Shown here: positions 1 to 6,868 of the stretch, piece by piece | Position numbering within the stretch: position 1 is the stretch's first letter | Layout of the letters: each line of letters starts with the position of its first letter | DNA from: Actinomycetes bacterium | GTDB lineage: Bacteria; Actinomycetota; Actinomycetes; S36-B12; GCA-2699445 | Direction: 5' to 3' | DNA: 14,804 bases | NCBI GenBank assembly: GCA_022600255.1 | Contig: JAHZKU010000219.1 | Coordinates: 1 to 14,804 of the forward strand | The notes under the pieces: model-generated | The model's database searches: none | What the model saw: only the letters and a program-made list of their open reading frames with translations | What the model was told of the DNA's origin: nothing | Position numbers and translations under genes: made by a program

Positions 1-654
1 ACTGCCGTCGTGGCCGGATACGGCGATGTCGGGAAGGGCTCGGCGGACTCACTGCGCGGCCAGGGCGCGCGCGTGATCGTGACCGAGATCGACCCGATCT
101 GTGCGCTGCAGGCCGCCATGGACGGATACCAAGTGGCTCGCCTCGATGACGTCTTGGACATCGGTGACATTTTCATCACCACCACCGGTTGCTTCAACGT
201 CATTACCGCTGAGCAGATGTCCAAGATGAAGCACCAAGCCATCGTGGGCAACATTGGCCACTTCGACAACGAGATTGACGTGGCTGGGTTGACCAAATAC
301 GCCGAGAAGCGTGAGATCAAGCCACAGGTGCACGAATGGGTGTTCCCCGATGGGCGCAACATCATTGTCCTGAGTGAGGGCCGCCTGCTGAACCTGGGCA
401 ACGCCACTGGCCACCCCTCCTTCGTCATGTCCAACTCCTTCACGAACCAGGTGCTGGCCCAGATCGAGTTGTTCCAGCGTCCCACCGAGTACCCAATGGG
501 TGTCTACACGCTGCCGAAGGCGCTAGATGAGATGGTGGCGCGGCTGCATCTAGACGCGCTCGGCGTGCAGTTGACCGAACTCTCGCAAGAGCAGGCCGAC
601 TACTTGGGGCTTGCGGTGGAAGGCCCTTACAAGCCAGAGCACTACCGCTACTAG
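1..654 (+). CDS. ahcY: Adenosylhomocysteinase, C-terminal part (5' end outside window)
   Basis: The enzyme splits S-adenosyl-homocysteine reversibly into adenosine and homocysteine. It is a cytoplasmic NAD-dependent enzyme that clears the product inhibitor of SAM-dependent methyltransferases. The 217 visible residues run without a start from the first base. They hold the NAD-binding loop GYGDVGKG (6-13), the acidic residue after the second strand (E29 in TEIDP), GNIGHFDNE (83-91) and the LNLGNATGHPS segment (130-140). The C-terminus is KPEHYRY (211-217); its Lys and Tyr reach the NAD of the neighbouring subunit in known structures. Roughly the first half of the protein, including most of the substrate domain, lies upstream. 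The CPBP gene follows 12 bases after the stop, so the two may be cotranscribed. Family assignment is certain. Confidence 0.97.
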   Translation, partial: TAVVAGYGDVGKGSADSLRGQGARVIVTEIDPICALQAAMDGYQVARLDDVLDIGDIFITTTGCFNVITAEQMSKMKHQAIVGNIGHFDNEIDVAGLTKYAEKREIKPQVHEWVFPDGRNIIVLSEGRLLNLGNATGHPSFVMSNSFTNQVLAQIELFQRPTEYPMGVYTLPKALDEMVARLHLDALGVQLTELSQEQADYLGLAVEGPYKPEHYRY

Positions 655-666
655 CGGTCGCTTACG

Positions 667-1419
667 ATGCGGGCCGCACAACCGGCCGATTATCCTGGCT
701 GTCCGCAGACCATTACGACCGCCTTGGAACAAGGCGTCTGCCTGGTTCCAACAAGGTGGGGCGTGCGCGACGCTTTCATCGCGGCGGCGGGTGCGTTGTT
801 GATGGCTGTGTTTGTCGGTCTCGCCTTGGCCAGCCTGAATCTAATCGGGACAGGCACCGCCCTGCTGATTGGTGCGGCGGCGCCTTGGATCGTGATGGCG
901 GGTTGGCCGCTCTACGCCACCAGCAAGTACGGCAACGGGGCACGGTTAGACCTGGGCTTGCGGATTAACCGCCGGGACATCGGAATCGGTGTCGTGGCGG
1001 GACTGTCCGCCATTGTCCTGGGATTAGTGGCCGCCGCCATCACCGCGGCCATTGTTGGCGACTTCGGCTCGGCTGCGGGCGATGCCGCCACGGCGGTAGC
1101 CGAGTCCAGCCCAGCCTGGCAACTGTTCCTGTTCGCGCTCCTGGTGGTCATCGGAGCCCCGTTCGTTGAGGAGTTGCTTTTCCGCGGCCTGCTATGGGCG
1201 GGGCTACGAAGAATCGGCTGGGGTAGGTGGCTCACTGGGATCACCAGTGTTCTGGTGTTCAGTCTGTTTCACTTCGAGATAACCCGGCTGGGTGTCCTGC
1301 TTGTCATCGGGACGGTGCTGGCGGTGGCTCGAGCCCGCTCGGGGGCACTAGGAGCACCCATCATCGCTCATGCCATCAATAATCTACCCGGGGCCATTGG
1401 AATCGCCACACTCGGCTGA
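667..1419 (+). CDS. CPBP-family intramembrane glutamic metalloprotease-like protein
   Basis: This is a multi-pass membrane protein of the CPBP (Abi/CAAX-protease-like) family, 250 residues from the first ATG. The three family motifs are complete: EELLFRG with the Glu pair 168-169 and R173, FSLFH (198-202) supplying H202, and HAINN (235-239) supplying H235 and N239. Hydrophobic segments lie near residues 36-58, 64-82, 104-130, 152-166, 191-201 and 207-220. The family includes eukaryotic Rce1 proteases and bacterial members with largely unknown substrates, so a protease role is likely but the target cannot be read here. It starts 12 bases after ahcY. The start is uncertain: a GTG at 763 preceded by AAGGTGGGG would remove 32 poorly conserved-looking residues. 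Confidence 0.88.
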   Translation: MRAAQPADYPGCPQTITTALEQGVCLVPTRWGVRDAFIAAAGALLMAVFVGLALASLNLIGTGTALLIGAAAPWIVMAGWPLYATSKYGNGARLDLGLRINRRDIGIGVVAGLSAIVLGLVAAAITAAIVGDFGSAAGDAATAVAESSPAWQLFLFALLVVIGAPFVEELLFRGLLWAGLRRIGWGRWLTGITSVLVFSLFHFEITRLGVLLVIGTVLAVARARSGALGAPIIAHAINNLPGAIGIATLG

Positions 1420-1532
1420 TCGCGAAAGATCGCCGCCGCGGACCTAGACTGAACAACAACAACGCAGGCGGCTGTCCAATAGTCGCTACCCGTCGATCAA
1501 CTCACCCTGGTCAACCTGGAAGAGGGACAACC

Positions 1533-1922
1533 ATGACACAGAACCCGGATCACACACCCCCGAGCGAACCCGCCGACGACCCGGCGACCGGATCTGAAGC
1601 CCCAAACCCGCCCACACCGCCAAGCGTCGGGCTACCGCCGGCCCCTCCGCCAACTCCGGCCTACCCAACTTTCGCTAACGGGAAGCCCGCCGTCGATGAG
1701 ATGGGCGACCCCGTGAGTCCGCTGAGCCGGTTGGCCGCCACCCTTCTATGCTTCTTCTTGGGTTACTTCGGCGTGCACCGCTTCTACGTGGGCAAGATCG
1801 GCACCGGAGTGTTGATGATCATCACCCTCGGCGGCCTGGGCATCTGGGTGTTGATCGATCTGATCTTGATCCTGGTCGGAGTGTTCCGCGACAAGCAAGG
1901 GCGCAAGCTCTACAACTGGTAG
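1533..1922 (+). CDS. TM2-domain membrane protein with proline-rich N-terminus
   Basis: A 129-residue protein. Residues 1-62 are hydrophilic, rich in Pro and acidic residues and probably disordered. Residues 65-120 form a TM2 domain: a first membrane segment (about 66-81), a turn with the conserved VHRFYVGKIGTG (81-92), and a second segment (about 93-117) ending in FRDKQG. This is the usual actinobacterial TM2 architecture; the molecular role of such proteins is not established. GAGGG at 1522-1526 lies six bases before the ATG and supports the start. The 113-base gap from the CPBP gene may contain its own promoter; a TAGACT box at 1446-1451 is a possible -10, but no good -35 is seen. Confidence 0.9.
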   Translation: MTQNPDHTPPSEPADDPATGSEAPNPPTPPSVGLPPAPPPTPAYPTFANGKPAVDEMGDPVSPLSRLAATLLCFFLGYFGVHRFYVGKIGTGVLMIITLGGLGIWVLIDLILILVGVFRDKQGRKLYNW

Positions 1923-1976
1923 CGCATCGCAACCACCATCAACAGCCCTAGCGCAACCCAAACAGGAAACCCGAAC

Positions 1977-2999
1977 GTGCAGAACCTCAGCAGTATGGAC
2001 TCCCTCTCACCCGAGCTCGCCGAGATGGCGCAGGCACATATCGACTACGAGGTCGAACGCTGGACAGGGGAGGGGCTCACCGCGTCCCTTCAGACCGAAC
2101 TTGCCGCAGCACTGGATCACCTCGCGACGGTGCGGATCAAGGATGTCTTGACGGCCGATGCCGTCGAACAGGCACTTGATCTGGCTCTGGCTTCTCCCGA
2201 AGACTTCCCCTTGGCCGACCTGGCGTCGATCGGATTTGCAGCTGTTCAGCGGGTGGTGGGGCAGTCTGAATCTGGCCTCTCGGACGTCATGAGTCGGGCT
2301 GACTATGACCGCCTCGTGGGTGCTTTCATTGAGCTCAAACAGATTCAGCGAGTGCTGATCGAGCAGGTGACGGCCAGCAAGGCCTACTCGGAGTTGATTT
2401 CGCACGTTCTCTACACGGGGATCAAGAACTACGTTCTGAATCAGAGTGTGGTGGCGCGCCGAGTGCCTGGAGCATCTTCACTGATGCGGATGGGGCAGCA
2501 TGCGTTGAGCTCGGCGGCGCCCAACATGGAAAAGAGTATCGACCGGCAGTTGGTGGGCTTCGTGAATGCCAACATCCAAGATAGCGTGCGGGAGTCGCGG
2601 CAATATCTGGCCACCGCGTTGGATCCTGAACTCATACGCGCCGTGGCGGGTGAGTTCTGGGACAGTAATGCCGAGCAACCATTCAGCGGAGCCGTTGGGC
2701 TGGTGTCTGGGGATTCGGTGTCTGCGATCGCTGAGGCCGTAGCCGATATTGCCGAGGCGGTTCGGTCCAGCCCCGCGGCTCGGGATCTGCTGCTGGCACT
2801 ATCCCGCGACTTTGCGGCCAACCACGCCGATGAGTCGGTGACTGACTATCTGAATAGCATCGGTGTCACCCAGGCCAGGCTGGAGGCTGTAATAGCCCAA
2901 TGGGCGCCGACCCTCAGCGCGGCCAGCGCGGACTACGTCGCTGAGCGGATTCGGGTGGAAATCCTGGGTTTCTACCTGGCTTGGGCGGAACTGCCCTGA
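1977..2999 (+). CDS. Conserved-looking helical protein of unknown function (340 aa)
   Basis: I do not recognise a named family. The GTG start at 1977 has AGGA about nine bases upstream (near 1964-1967); an ATG at 1995 is an alternative. The sequence reads as almost wholly alpha-helical, with no signal peptide, no clear membrane segment, no cysteine and no evident metal or nucleotide motif. The most distinctive part is residues 138-172, where a hydrophobic helix (SELISHVLYTGIKNYVLNQS) is followed by ARRVPGASSLMRMG. The Pro-Gly turn between two amphipathic stretches could contact a membrane or a partner. It lies 54 bases after the TM2 gene and 160 bases before the encapsulin start, on the same strand. 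It has no encapsulin-loading peptide (it ends AWAELP), so proximity alone does not make it cargo. Confidence 0.8.
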   Translation: MQNLSSMDSLSPELAEMAQAHIDYEVERWTGEGLTASLQTELAAALDHLATVRIKDVLTADAVEQALDLALASPEDFPLADLASIGFAAVQRVVGQSESGLSDVMSRADYDRLVGAFIELKQIQRVLIEQVTASKAYSELISHVLYTGIKNYVLNQSVVARRVPGASSLMRMGQHALSSAAPNMEKSIDRQLVGFVNANIQDSVRESRQYLATALDPELIRAVAGEFWDSNAEQPFSGAVGLVSGDSVSAIAEAVADIAEAVRSSPAARDLLLALSRDFAANHADESVTDYLNSIGVTQARLEAVIAQWAPTLSAASADYVAERIRVEILGFYLAWAELP

Positions 3000-3069
3000 T
3001 TGGCTGGGGCTAATCAGGTGGTGTTCGCGAGCCTGAGCAACGATACTTGGGTAGACACAGCCTGATTGG
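2995..3069. repeat. CCTGATTGG direct repeats plus inverted AATCAGG copy upstream of encapsulin
   Basis: CCTGATTGG occurs at 2995-3003, over the stop codon of the 340-aa gene, and again at 3061-3069. Between them AATCAGG at 3012-3018 is a perfect 7-base inverted partner of the first copy, giving a 7-bp stem with a 10-base loop. No T-tract follows, so an intrinsic terminator is doubtful. The arrangement could be an operator for the encapsulin operon or a weak RNA hairpin. A regulatory role is inference only. Confidence 0.35.
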
Positions 3070-3150
3070 TGAACGGTGAGTCTGCTTCGCAAGAACTGGA
3101 TCAGAACAACTGAATCGTTCGATCGGACTTGCCCGGACCTACTACCCCCT

Positions 3151-3154
3151 GGAG
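3151..3154 (+). promoter_or_regulatory. Shine-Dalgarno site deciding the encapsulin start
   Basis: GGAG stands five bases before the ATG at 3160. The frame is open back to a GTG at 3076, which would add 28 residues. The family N-terminus begins exactly at the ATG (MDHLLRALAPLSDAGW compares with the usual start of family 1 shells), so this site marks the real start. Confidence 0.7.
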
Positions 3155-3159
3155 TTCAG

Positions 3160-3963
3160 ATGGACCACCTACTGCGCGCACTGGCCCCGCTGAGCGATGC
3201 GGGGTGGGAGGAAACCGAGGCCGAGGCGACCCGCAGCCTACGCACCTATCTTGCTGGGCGGAAACTGCTGGACTACACCGCCTCCGGCGGCTGGCAGCGC
3301 AGCGCCCGCGGGCTAGGTCGGGTGGATCAAGTCAGCAAAGCCGGAGCCCCAGTCCAGATCGCCAACCGCATCTCCGCGCCAATGACCGAACTGCGCGCCG
3401 ACTTTTCCCTGCGACGCGATGCCTTGGCTGACCTCGATCGTGGTGCGACCGATTTCGACACGCAGCCCGTCATTGATGCGGCACGGGTAGGCGCGGCAGC
3501 AGAGGACGACGCAATCTTTGCCGGCAATGAGGCGGCCGGTATTGCCGGGTTGGTCCCGCAGTCCCCAAACGCCCCCATCACGATTGATCCGAGCTTGGAT
3601 CGATTTCCTCATGACGTGGCGCGCGCCATCGACCAACTGCAAGAACTTGGTATCGAAGGCCCGTACGCAATCGCGATGGGTCCGCGCTGTTGGACCGCAG
3701 TCATGGAGAGCGCCGAGAGCGGCGGATATCCCTTGCTAAAGCATCTGCGTTTGCTTCTGTCCGGGCCCGTGGTGTGGGCACCAACACTGACAGGTTCACT
3801 GGTGGTTTCCCAGCGCGGCGGTGACTACGAGATTGTCGGGGGCCAGGACTGGTCGATCGGGTATGACTCTGCCGACGCAACCCAAGTCAACCTCTACTTG
3901 CAGTCCTCGTTCACATTCGTGGTCAACACCCCCGAAGCCGCTGTGCCATTGGACTTCGCCTGA
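3160..3963 (+). CDS. enc: Family 1 encapsulin shell protein
   Basis: This HK97-fold shell protein assembles into a closed icosahedral nanocompartment. At 267 residues it matches classical family 1 encapsulins (about 265). Landmarks shared with the Thermotoga maritima shell, compared from memory, are: the N-terminal helix with RALAPLSDAGW (6-16); GRKLLDY (33-39); TELRADFSL (76-84); DDAIFAGNEAAGIAGL (116-131); GIEGPYAIAM (164-173); YPLLKHL (190-196); VVSQRGGDY (215-223); GGQDWSIGY (227-235); and FTFVVNTPEA (251-260). The length and landmarks fit a T=1, 60-subunit shell, but T number cannot be proved from sequence. Its TGA overlaps the peroxidase ATG by one base (TGATG), so the genes are almost surely cotranscribed and translationally coupled. 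Older annotations call this family linocin M18 bacteriocin; that is historical. Confidence 0.96.
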   Translation: MDHLLRALAPLSDAGWEETEAEATRSLRTYLAGRKLLDYTASGGWQRSARGLGRVDQVSKAGAPVQIANRISAPMTELRADFSLRRDALADLDRGATDFDTQPVIDAARVGAAAEDDAIFAGNEAAGIAGLVPQSPNAPITIDPSLDRFPHDVARAIDQLQELGIEGPYAIAMGPRCWTAVMESAESGGYPLLKHLRLLLSGPVVWAPTLTGSLVVSQRGGDYEIVGGQDWSIGYDSADATQVNLYLQSSFTFVVNTPEAAVPLDFA

Positions 3964-5006
3964 TGGTTGCCTTGCCGCAAACCAGCGTTTTTGTCGAAGA
4001 GACGGCGCTGCATTATCACCTCGAGTTGAACCTTCGCCCGGGGGTCACGAACCAAGACGTGGTGGCCGCGGTGACGCAGGCGCGTCGCGTGGCAACCGGG
4101 AATCACTTCCCTAACGCCGTGTGGGGCTTCAACCCCGAGCTGTGGCGGCAGTTGGAACCTGGCGGTGTCCCGCCGAACGTGGTGGCGTTCTCGGGAATCA
4201 GCGGGTCCGGTGGGGTGGCGCCGGAGACACAGTCCGACATTTGGTTTTGGTGTAACGGCAACGCTTACGAGAAGTTATGGCAGACCGCCTATCAGGTGCT
4301 CAAGGCTCTAGAGCCGGTTGCCGTGCTGGAGCGGCAGTTGTCGGCCTTCATTGGGCGGGACAATCGTGACCCATCTGGTTTCATCGACGGCACCGAGAAT
4401 CCGGCGCTGGATGAGGCCCTGGAAATTTCCGTAATACCAGCTGATCTCCCGGGTGCTGGTGGGATTCCCATCTTTGTTCAGAAGTGGGTTCACCGCATGG
4501 CCGCTTTTGAGGCGCTCCCTGTCACTGAGCAGGAGCGGGTCTTCGGTCGCACGAAGGAAGACAGCATCCAGTTGCCACCCGAAGAGATGCCAGCAACCTC
4601 ACATGTCAGCCGGAACACGATTCTGGACAGCGACGGTGCAGAGATGCACATCTATCGGCGCAACACGCCTTATGCCCGAATGGGGGAGATCGGCAGCCTG
4701 TTTATCGGATGTGCGGCCGATCCTGGCCGAATCGACCTAATGTTGGAAAGAATGTTTGGGGCCACCGCCGACGGCTTGACTGACAGCTTCACACAGTTCT
4801 CCGACGCCGTGACCGGGTCGTACTACTTCGCGCCGTCGATGAATGCGTTGACGGCCGTTTTCGGGTCGTTGAATCCCGATGATGACGATGCGGACGTGGA
4901 TGATCCAGTTTCGGCCGGCTCGCCCAAGAACGCGGGTCCGGCGGCCGACTTGGGGATCGGTTCGCTACGCGAGGCTGTTGCGTTCCAGCAACCGGACGAC
5001 GAGTAG
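3963..5006 (+). CDS. dypB: DyP-type haem peroxidase, encapsulin cargo
   Basis: A dye-decolourising peroxidase that uses hydrogen peroxide to oxidise substrates at a b-type haem; its natural substrate is unknown. The 347 residues carry GFIDG (139-143) with catalytic D142, proximal haem ligand H214 in ATSHVSR, and distal R232 and N234 in YRRNTPY. The spacings H214-R232 (18) and H214-N234 (20) equal those of Rhodococcus DypB, supporting class B/P. After about residue 303 comes an acidic flexible linker (NPDDDDADVDDP, then Ser/Gly/Pro/Ala) and the loading peptide LGIGSLR (330-336), which binds the inner shell wall in known systems. No signal peptide is seen, as expected for cargo loaded in the cytoplasm. 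There is no strong Shine-Dalgarno; the start overlaps the shell stop, suggesting reinitiation. Confidence 0.96.
   Translation: MVALPQTSVFVEETALHYHLELNLRPGVTNQDVVAAVTQARRVATGNHFPNAVWGFNPELWRQLEPGGVPPNVVAFSGISGSGGVAPETQSDIWFWCNGNAYEKLWQTAYQVLKALEPVAVLERQLSAFIGRDNRDPSGFIDGTENPALDEALEISVIPADLPGAGGIPIFVQKWVHRMAAFEALPVTEQERVFGRTKEDSIQLPPEEMPATSHVSRNTILDSDGAEMHIYRRNTPYARMGEIGSLFIGCAADPGRIDLMLERMFGATADGLTDSFTQFSDAVTGSYYFAPSMNALTAVFGSLNPDDDDADVDDPVSAGSPKNAGPAADLGIGSLREAVAFQQPDDE
4950..4970 (+). other. Encapsulin cargo-loading peptide LGIGSLR
   Basis: These codons give LGIGSLR (residues 330-336 of the peroxidase), following Asp329. This is the canonical family 1 targeting motif (LGIGSL followed by Lys or Arg). 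Eleven residues, EAVAFQQPDDE, follow it. Confidence 0.92.
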
Positions 5007-5022
5007 TGGACCAGCCGCGGCG

Positions 5023-5775
5023 TCACTGCCCCCCGAACGTCGCCTGGCGCGTCAGGGCCAACACAAACACTTCCGTATCGGCGTGCGCCGGAGGGGCAAC
5101 ACCAAGCGCCTGGGCGTAACGGCTCGCCAACCCTTGTGCTTTGGCTATCCGGAGCGAAGGATCAAGCTCGCCAAGCCGTGGCAGAAACGCCACCGCATCC
5201 GATAGGGCATCGGCGGGCAGGCGACTGGTGTCGATCTGGTTCGCCCAAGCCGCCCAATGCGCCGGTACCTGTTCTGTCTGGACGGGGGTTACGACGCTCA
5301 CGGCGAACCGATCGCGGATCACGACCGTTCCTGCGAAATAGTCGCCAACGCGTTTTCCGCGTGGGTTGGAGATACTCGTCAGCAGCCCGACCGAACCGGC
5401 CGTGGTCCACAGGTCGACCAGCACCAGAAACAGCCCGCGGATGAACGAATGCCGAAACCGGATCGGGGAACCAGTATCGGTGACCACACGCAAGCCCATG
5501 GCGTACTTGCCTAGCGACTTACCCGATGTTGCGGTCTCAACCACCACAGGTAGCCCCAGAATAATCGCCAGGGTCAGGACCAGCAGCACCGCGGCGGTAG
5601 CCGCAGTGTCCAACGCGACCACCGCGACACCGCCCAGCAGGAGGGCGCCCACGAGCAGCATTACGATCACGATCAGGTCGATAGCCAACGCCAGCAGACG
5701 GGATGCCAGCCCTGCTTCGGGAAGATCCAGTCGAACAGCTTCACCGCTGACATTGCTGCGGAAGGCCTCGGACAT
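5023..5775 (-). CDS. RDD-family membrane protein
   Basis: A 250-residue membrane protein. The RDD domain spans about 20-157: SRLLALAIDL (25-34) holds the family Arg and Asp in the first membrane helix. Further hydrophobic segments lie at about 35-56 and 60-80. TSGKSLGKYAMGLRV (83-97) and RFRHSFIRG (106-114) are typical of the family, and NPRGKRVGDYFAGTVVI (137-153) closes it. A soluble, partly helical tail of about 95 residues follows, as in actinobacterial members beside SpoIIM and DUF58 genes. Its role is not established; transport or envelope maintenance has been suggested. The frame extends to 5829, which would overlap the divergent SpoIIM gene. I chose ATG 5775 because a TATGCT box lies six bases before it, a leaderless layout. 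Its stop faces the peroxidase stop across 16 bases. Confidence 0.9.
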   Translation of the reverse strand: MSEAFRSNVSGEAVRLDLPEAGLASRLLALAIDLIVIVMLLVGALLLGGVAVVALDTAATAAVLLVLTLAIILGLPVVVETATSGKSLGKYAMGLRVVTDTGSPIRFRHSFIRGLFLVLVDLWTTAGSVGLLTSISNPRGKRVGDYFAGTVVIRDRFAVSVVTPVQTEQVPAHWAAWANQIDTSRLPADALSDAVAFLPRLGELDPSLRIAKAQGLASRYAQALGVAPPAHADTEVFVLALTRQATFGGQ

Positions 5776-5789
5776 AGACTCAGCATATG
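5773..5789. promoter_or_regulatory. Interlocked divergent promoter region of RDD and SpoIIM genes
   Basis: These 17 bases are bounded by CAT (start of the RDD gene on the - strand) and ATG (+ strand). On + there is TAGACT (5775-5780), six bases, then ATG at 5787, with a weak TTGCTG -35 candidate at 5753-5758. On - there is TATGCT (5787-5782), six bases, then ATG at 5775. Both match the TANNNT-N6-start pattern of actinobacterial leaderless transcripts. Only one polymerase could occupy the site at a time. Transcription starts are inferred, not seen. Confidence 0.45.
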
Positions 5790-5801
5790 GGGCAAGACTG
5801 A
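5787..5801 (+). other. Possible four-codon leader ORF before the SpoIIM gene
   Basis: ATG GGG CAA GAC TGA (Met-Gly-Gln-Asp) ends one base before the SpoIIM ATG at 5803. Its ATG sits six bases after a TAGACT box, where a leaderless transcript would begin. The SpoIIM start has no convincing Shine-Dalgarno, so ribosomes stopping here could reinitiate. It may be chance. Confidence 0.3.
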
Positions 5802-5802
5802 A

Positions 5803-6801
5803 ATGCAGGGTCTTCGGATTGTTGCGCACCGCAAGCCAGCGTGGGATCGCCTAGCGGCGCTCACCCGCCAGCATCGACTCACAGGGGCTGAGGTCGATGA
5901 GTTTGTGCAGTTGTATCGGGAGTCCTCGGCGGACCTAGCACAACTGCAGCGATTGGGAGCCGAGGCGGCGACACTGGACTGGCTGACCCAGACACTTGGG
6001 CGGGCCCGGGCGAAGTTGGCAAACCCGGCGCCATCTTGGCGCACGGAGTTCGCCGCGTTTTTCTTGGAACGCTTTCCGCTGGTTCTCTACCGGGCTCGCT
6101 ATTGGTGGCTGGCGGTCTCAGTCGGGTTCTTGCTGGTAGCCGGTGCGTTGGCAGCCTGGGTAGCGGCCAATCCCGCAGTGCAACAGGCGTTGCTGACAGA
6201 TGCAGAGACCCGAGAGTTGGTGAACGTCCAGTTCGAGGAGTATTACTCGGCGAACCCCGCTACTTCGTTCGCCGCCCAAGTCTGGACAAACAACGTGTGG
6301 GCAGCAGCGGCGGCCCTGATCCTGGGCATGGTGTTTGTCCTCCCTGCAATCTGGATCCTCTGGTTGAACGCCGCTAATGTCGGCGTGATCGCTGGCATCA
6401 TGGCCGCCAATGATCGGCTAGACCTCTTCTTTGGACTCATCACGCCGCATGGTTTGCTGGAGTTGACGGCCGTTTTCGCCGCTGCGGCGGCGGGAATGCG
6501 GGTTGGTTGGGCCCTGCTGGCTCCTGGGCCGAGACCACGCTCCCAAGCGGCAGCCCAGGAGGGGCGCGCGGCCGCGCTTGTGGCGCTAGGGCTCGTCGTC
6601 GTGTTGGCGATCTCGGGAGTGATCGAAGCGTTCGTGACGCCGTCCGGCTTGCCCACCTGGACCCGCATCACGATCGGATTCGTGGCCTGGGCAGCGTTTC
6701 TGATCTACGCCATTGGGCTGGGTCGGCGTGCCGAACGTAACGGTGTGGACCCAGACGACAGCCAGTCTGACATTGCGGGTTATCCGCCCTATTCCGGGTA
6801 G
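5803..6801 (+). CDS. SpoIIM-like (stage II sporulation M family) membrane protein
   Basis: A 332-residue multi-pass protein of the SpoIIM/DUF95 family. A cytoplasmic N-terminal helical part (about 1-95) has RLTGAEVDEFVQLYRE (25-40), the actinobacterial form of the family start. Membrane segments follow at about 101-121, 164-187, 191-203, 217-240, 257-276 and 286-306. The family signature TPHGLLELTA lies at 214-223 and GVIEAFVTPS at 272-281. In Bacillus SpoIIM acts in engulfment, but non-sporulating actinobacteria carry this version next to RDD and DUF58/MoxR genes, so a sporulation role should not be assumed. The N-terminus RIVAHRKPAWDRL matches relatives well enough to support ATG 5803. It diverges from the RDD gene, and its 3' end faces the propeller gene. 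Confidence 0.92.
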   Translation: MQGLRIVAHRKPAWDRLAALTRQHRLTGAEVDEFVQLYRESSADLAQLQRLGAEAATLDWLTQTLGRARAKLANPAPSWRTEFAAFFLERFPLVLYRARYWWLAVSVGFLLVAGALAAWVAANPAVQQALLTDAETRELVNVQFEEYYSANPATSFAAQVWTNNVWAAAAALILGMVFVLPAIWILWLNAANVGVIAGIMAANDRLDLFFGLITPHGLLELTAVFAAAAAGMRVGWALLAPGPRPRSQAAAQEGRAAALVALGLVVVLAISGVIEAFVTPSGLPTWTRITIGFVAWAAFLIYAIGLGRRAERNGVDPDDSQSDIAGYPPYSG

Positions 6802-6814
6802 GCAGTGTTAGGCG

Positions 6815-6836
6815 GGCGCCCCGGCTCTGAGGCGCC
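6815..6836. terminator. Weak hairpin between convergent SpoIIM and propeller genes
   Basis: GGCGCC at 6815-6820 and again at 6831-6836 is self-complementary and can pair around a 10-base loop. It lies in the 67-base gap between two convergent stops, where a two-way terminator is expected. There is no T-run on either side and the stem is only six pairs, so it is a candidate only. Confidence 0.3.
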
Positions 6837-6868
6837 GGCGGAGTCAGTTCACACCGCACTGCACCATG

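Noticed and set aside
49..414. 121-codon - strand open frame within ahcY
   Set aside because: Fully antisense to a highly conserved enzyme; no independent support.
1452..1463. Short AAC trinucleotide repeat
   Set aside because: Only four units; too short to call a functional repeat.
1977..2999. 340-aa protein as a second encapsulin cargo
   Set aside because: No LGIGSL-type peptide at either end; it ends in AWAELP.
3076..3159. 28-residue N-terminal extension of the encapsulin from GTG 3076
   Set aside because: The family N-terminus begins at Met 3160, which has GGAG five bases upstream; the extension does not resemble known shell N-termini.
3160..3963. Linocin M18-type bacteriocin
   Set aside because: This is the historical label for encapsulins; the DyP cargo gene and its loading peptide show a nanocompartment.
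5776..5829. Longer RDD start at 5829
   Set aside because: It would overlap the divergent SpoIIM gene, and the added 18 residues lack family character; ATG 5775 has a well-placed -10 box.
5803..6801. Evidence for endospore formation from the SpoIIM homologue
   Set aside because: SpoIIM-family proteins are common in non-sporulating actinobacteria beside RDD and DUF58 genes; no other sporulation gene is present.
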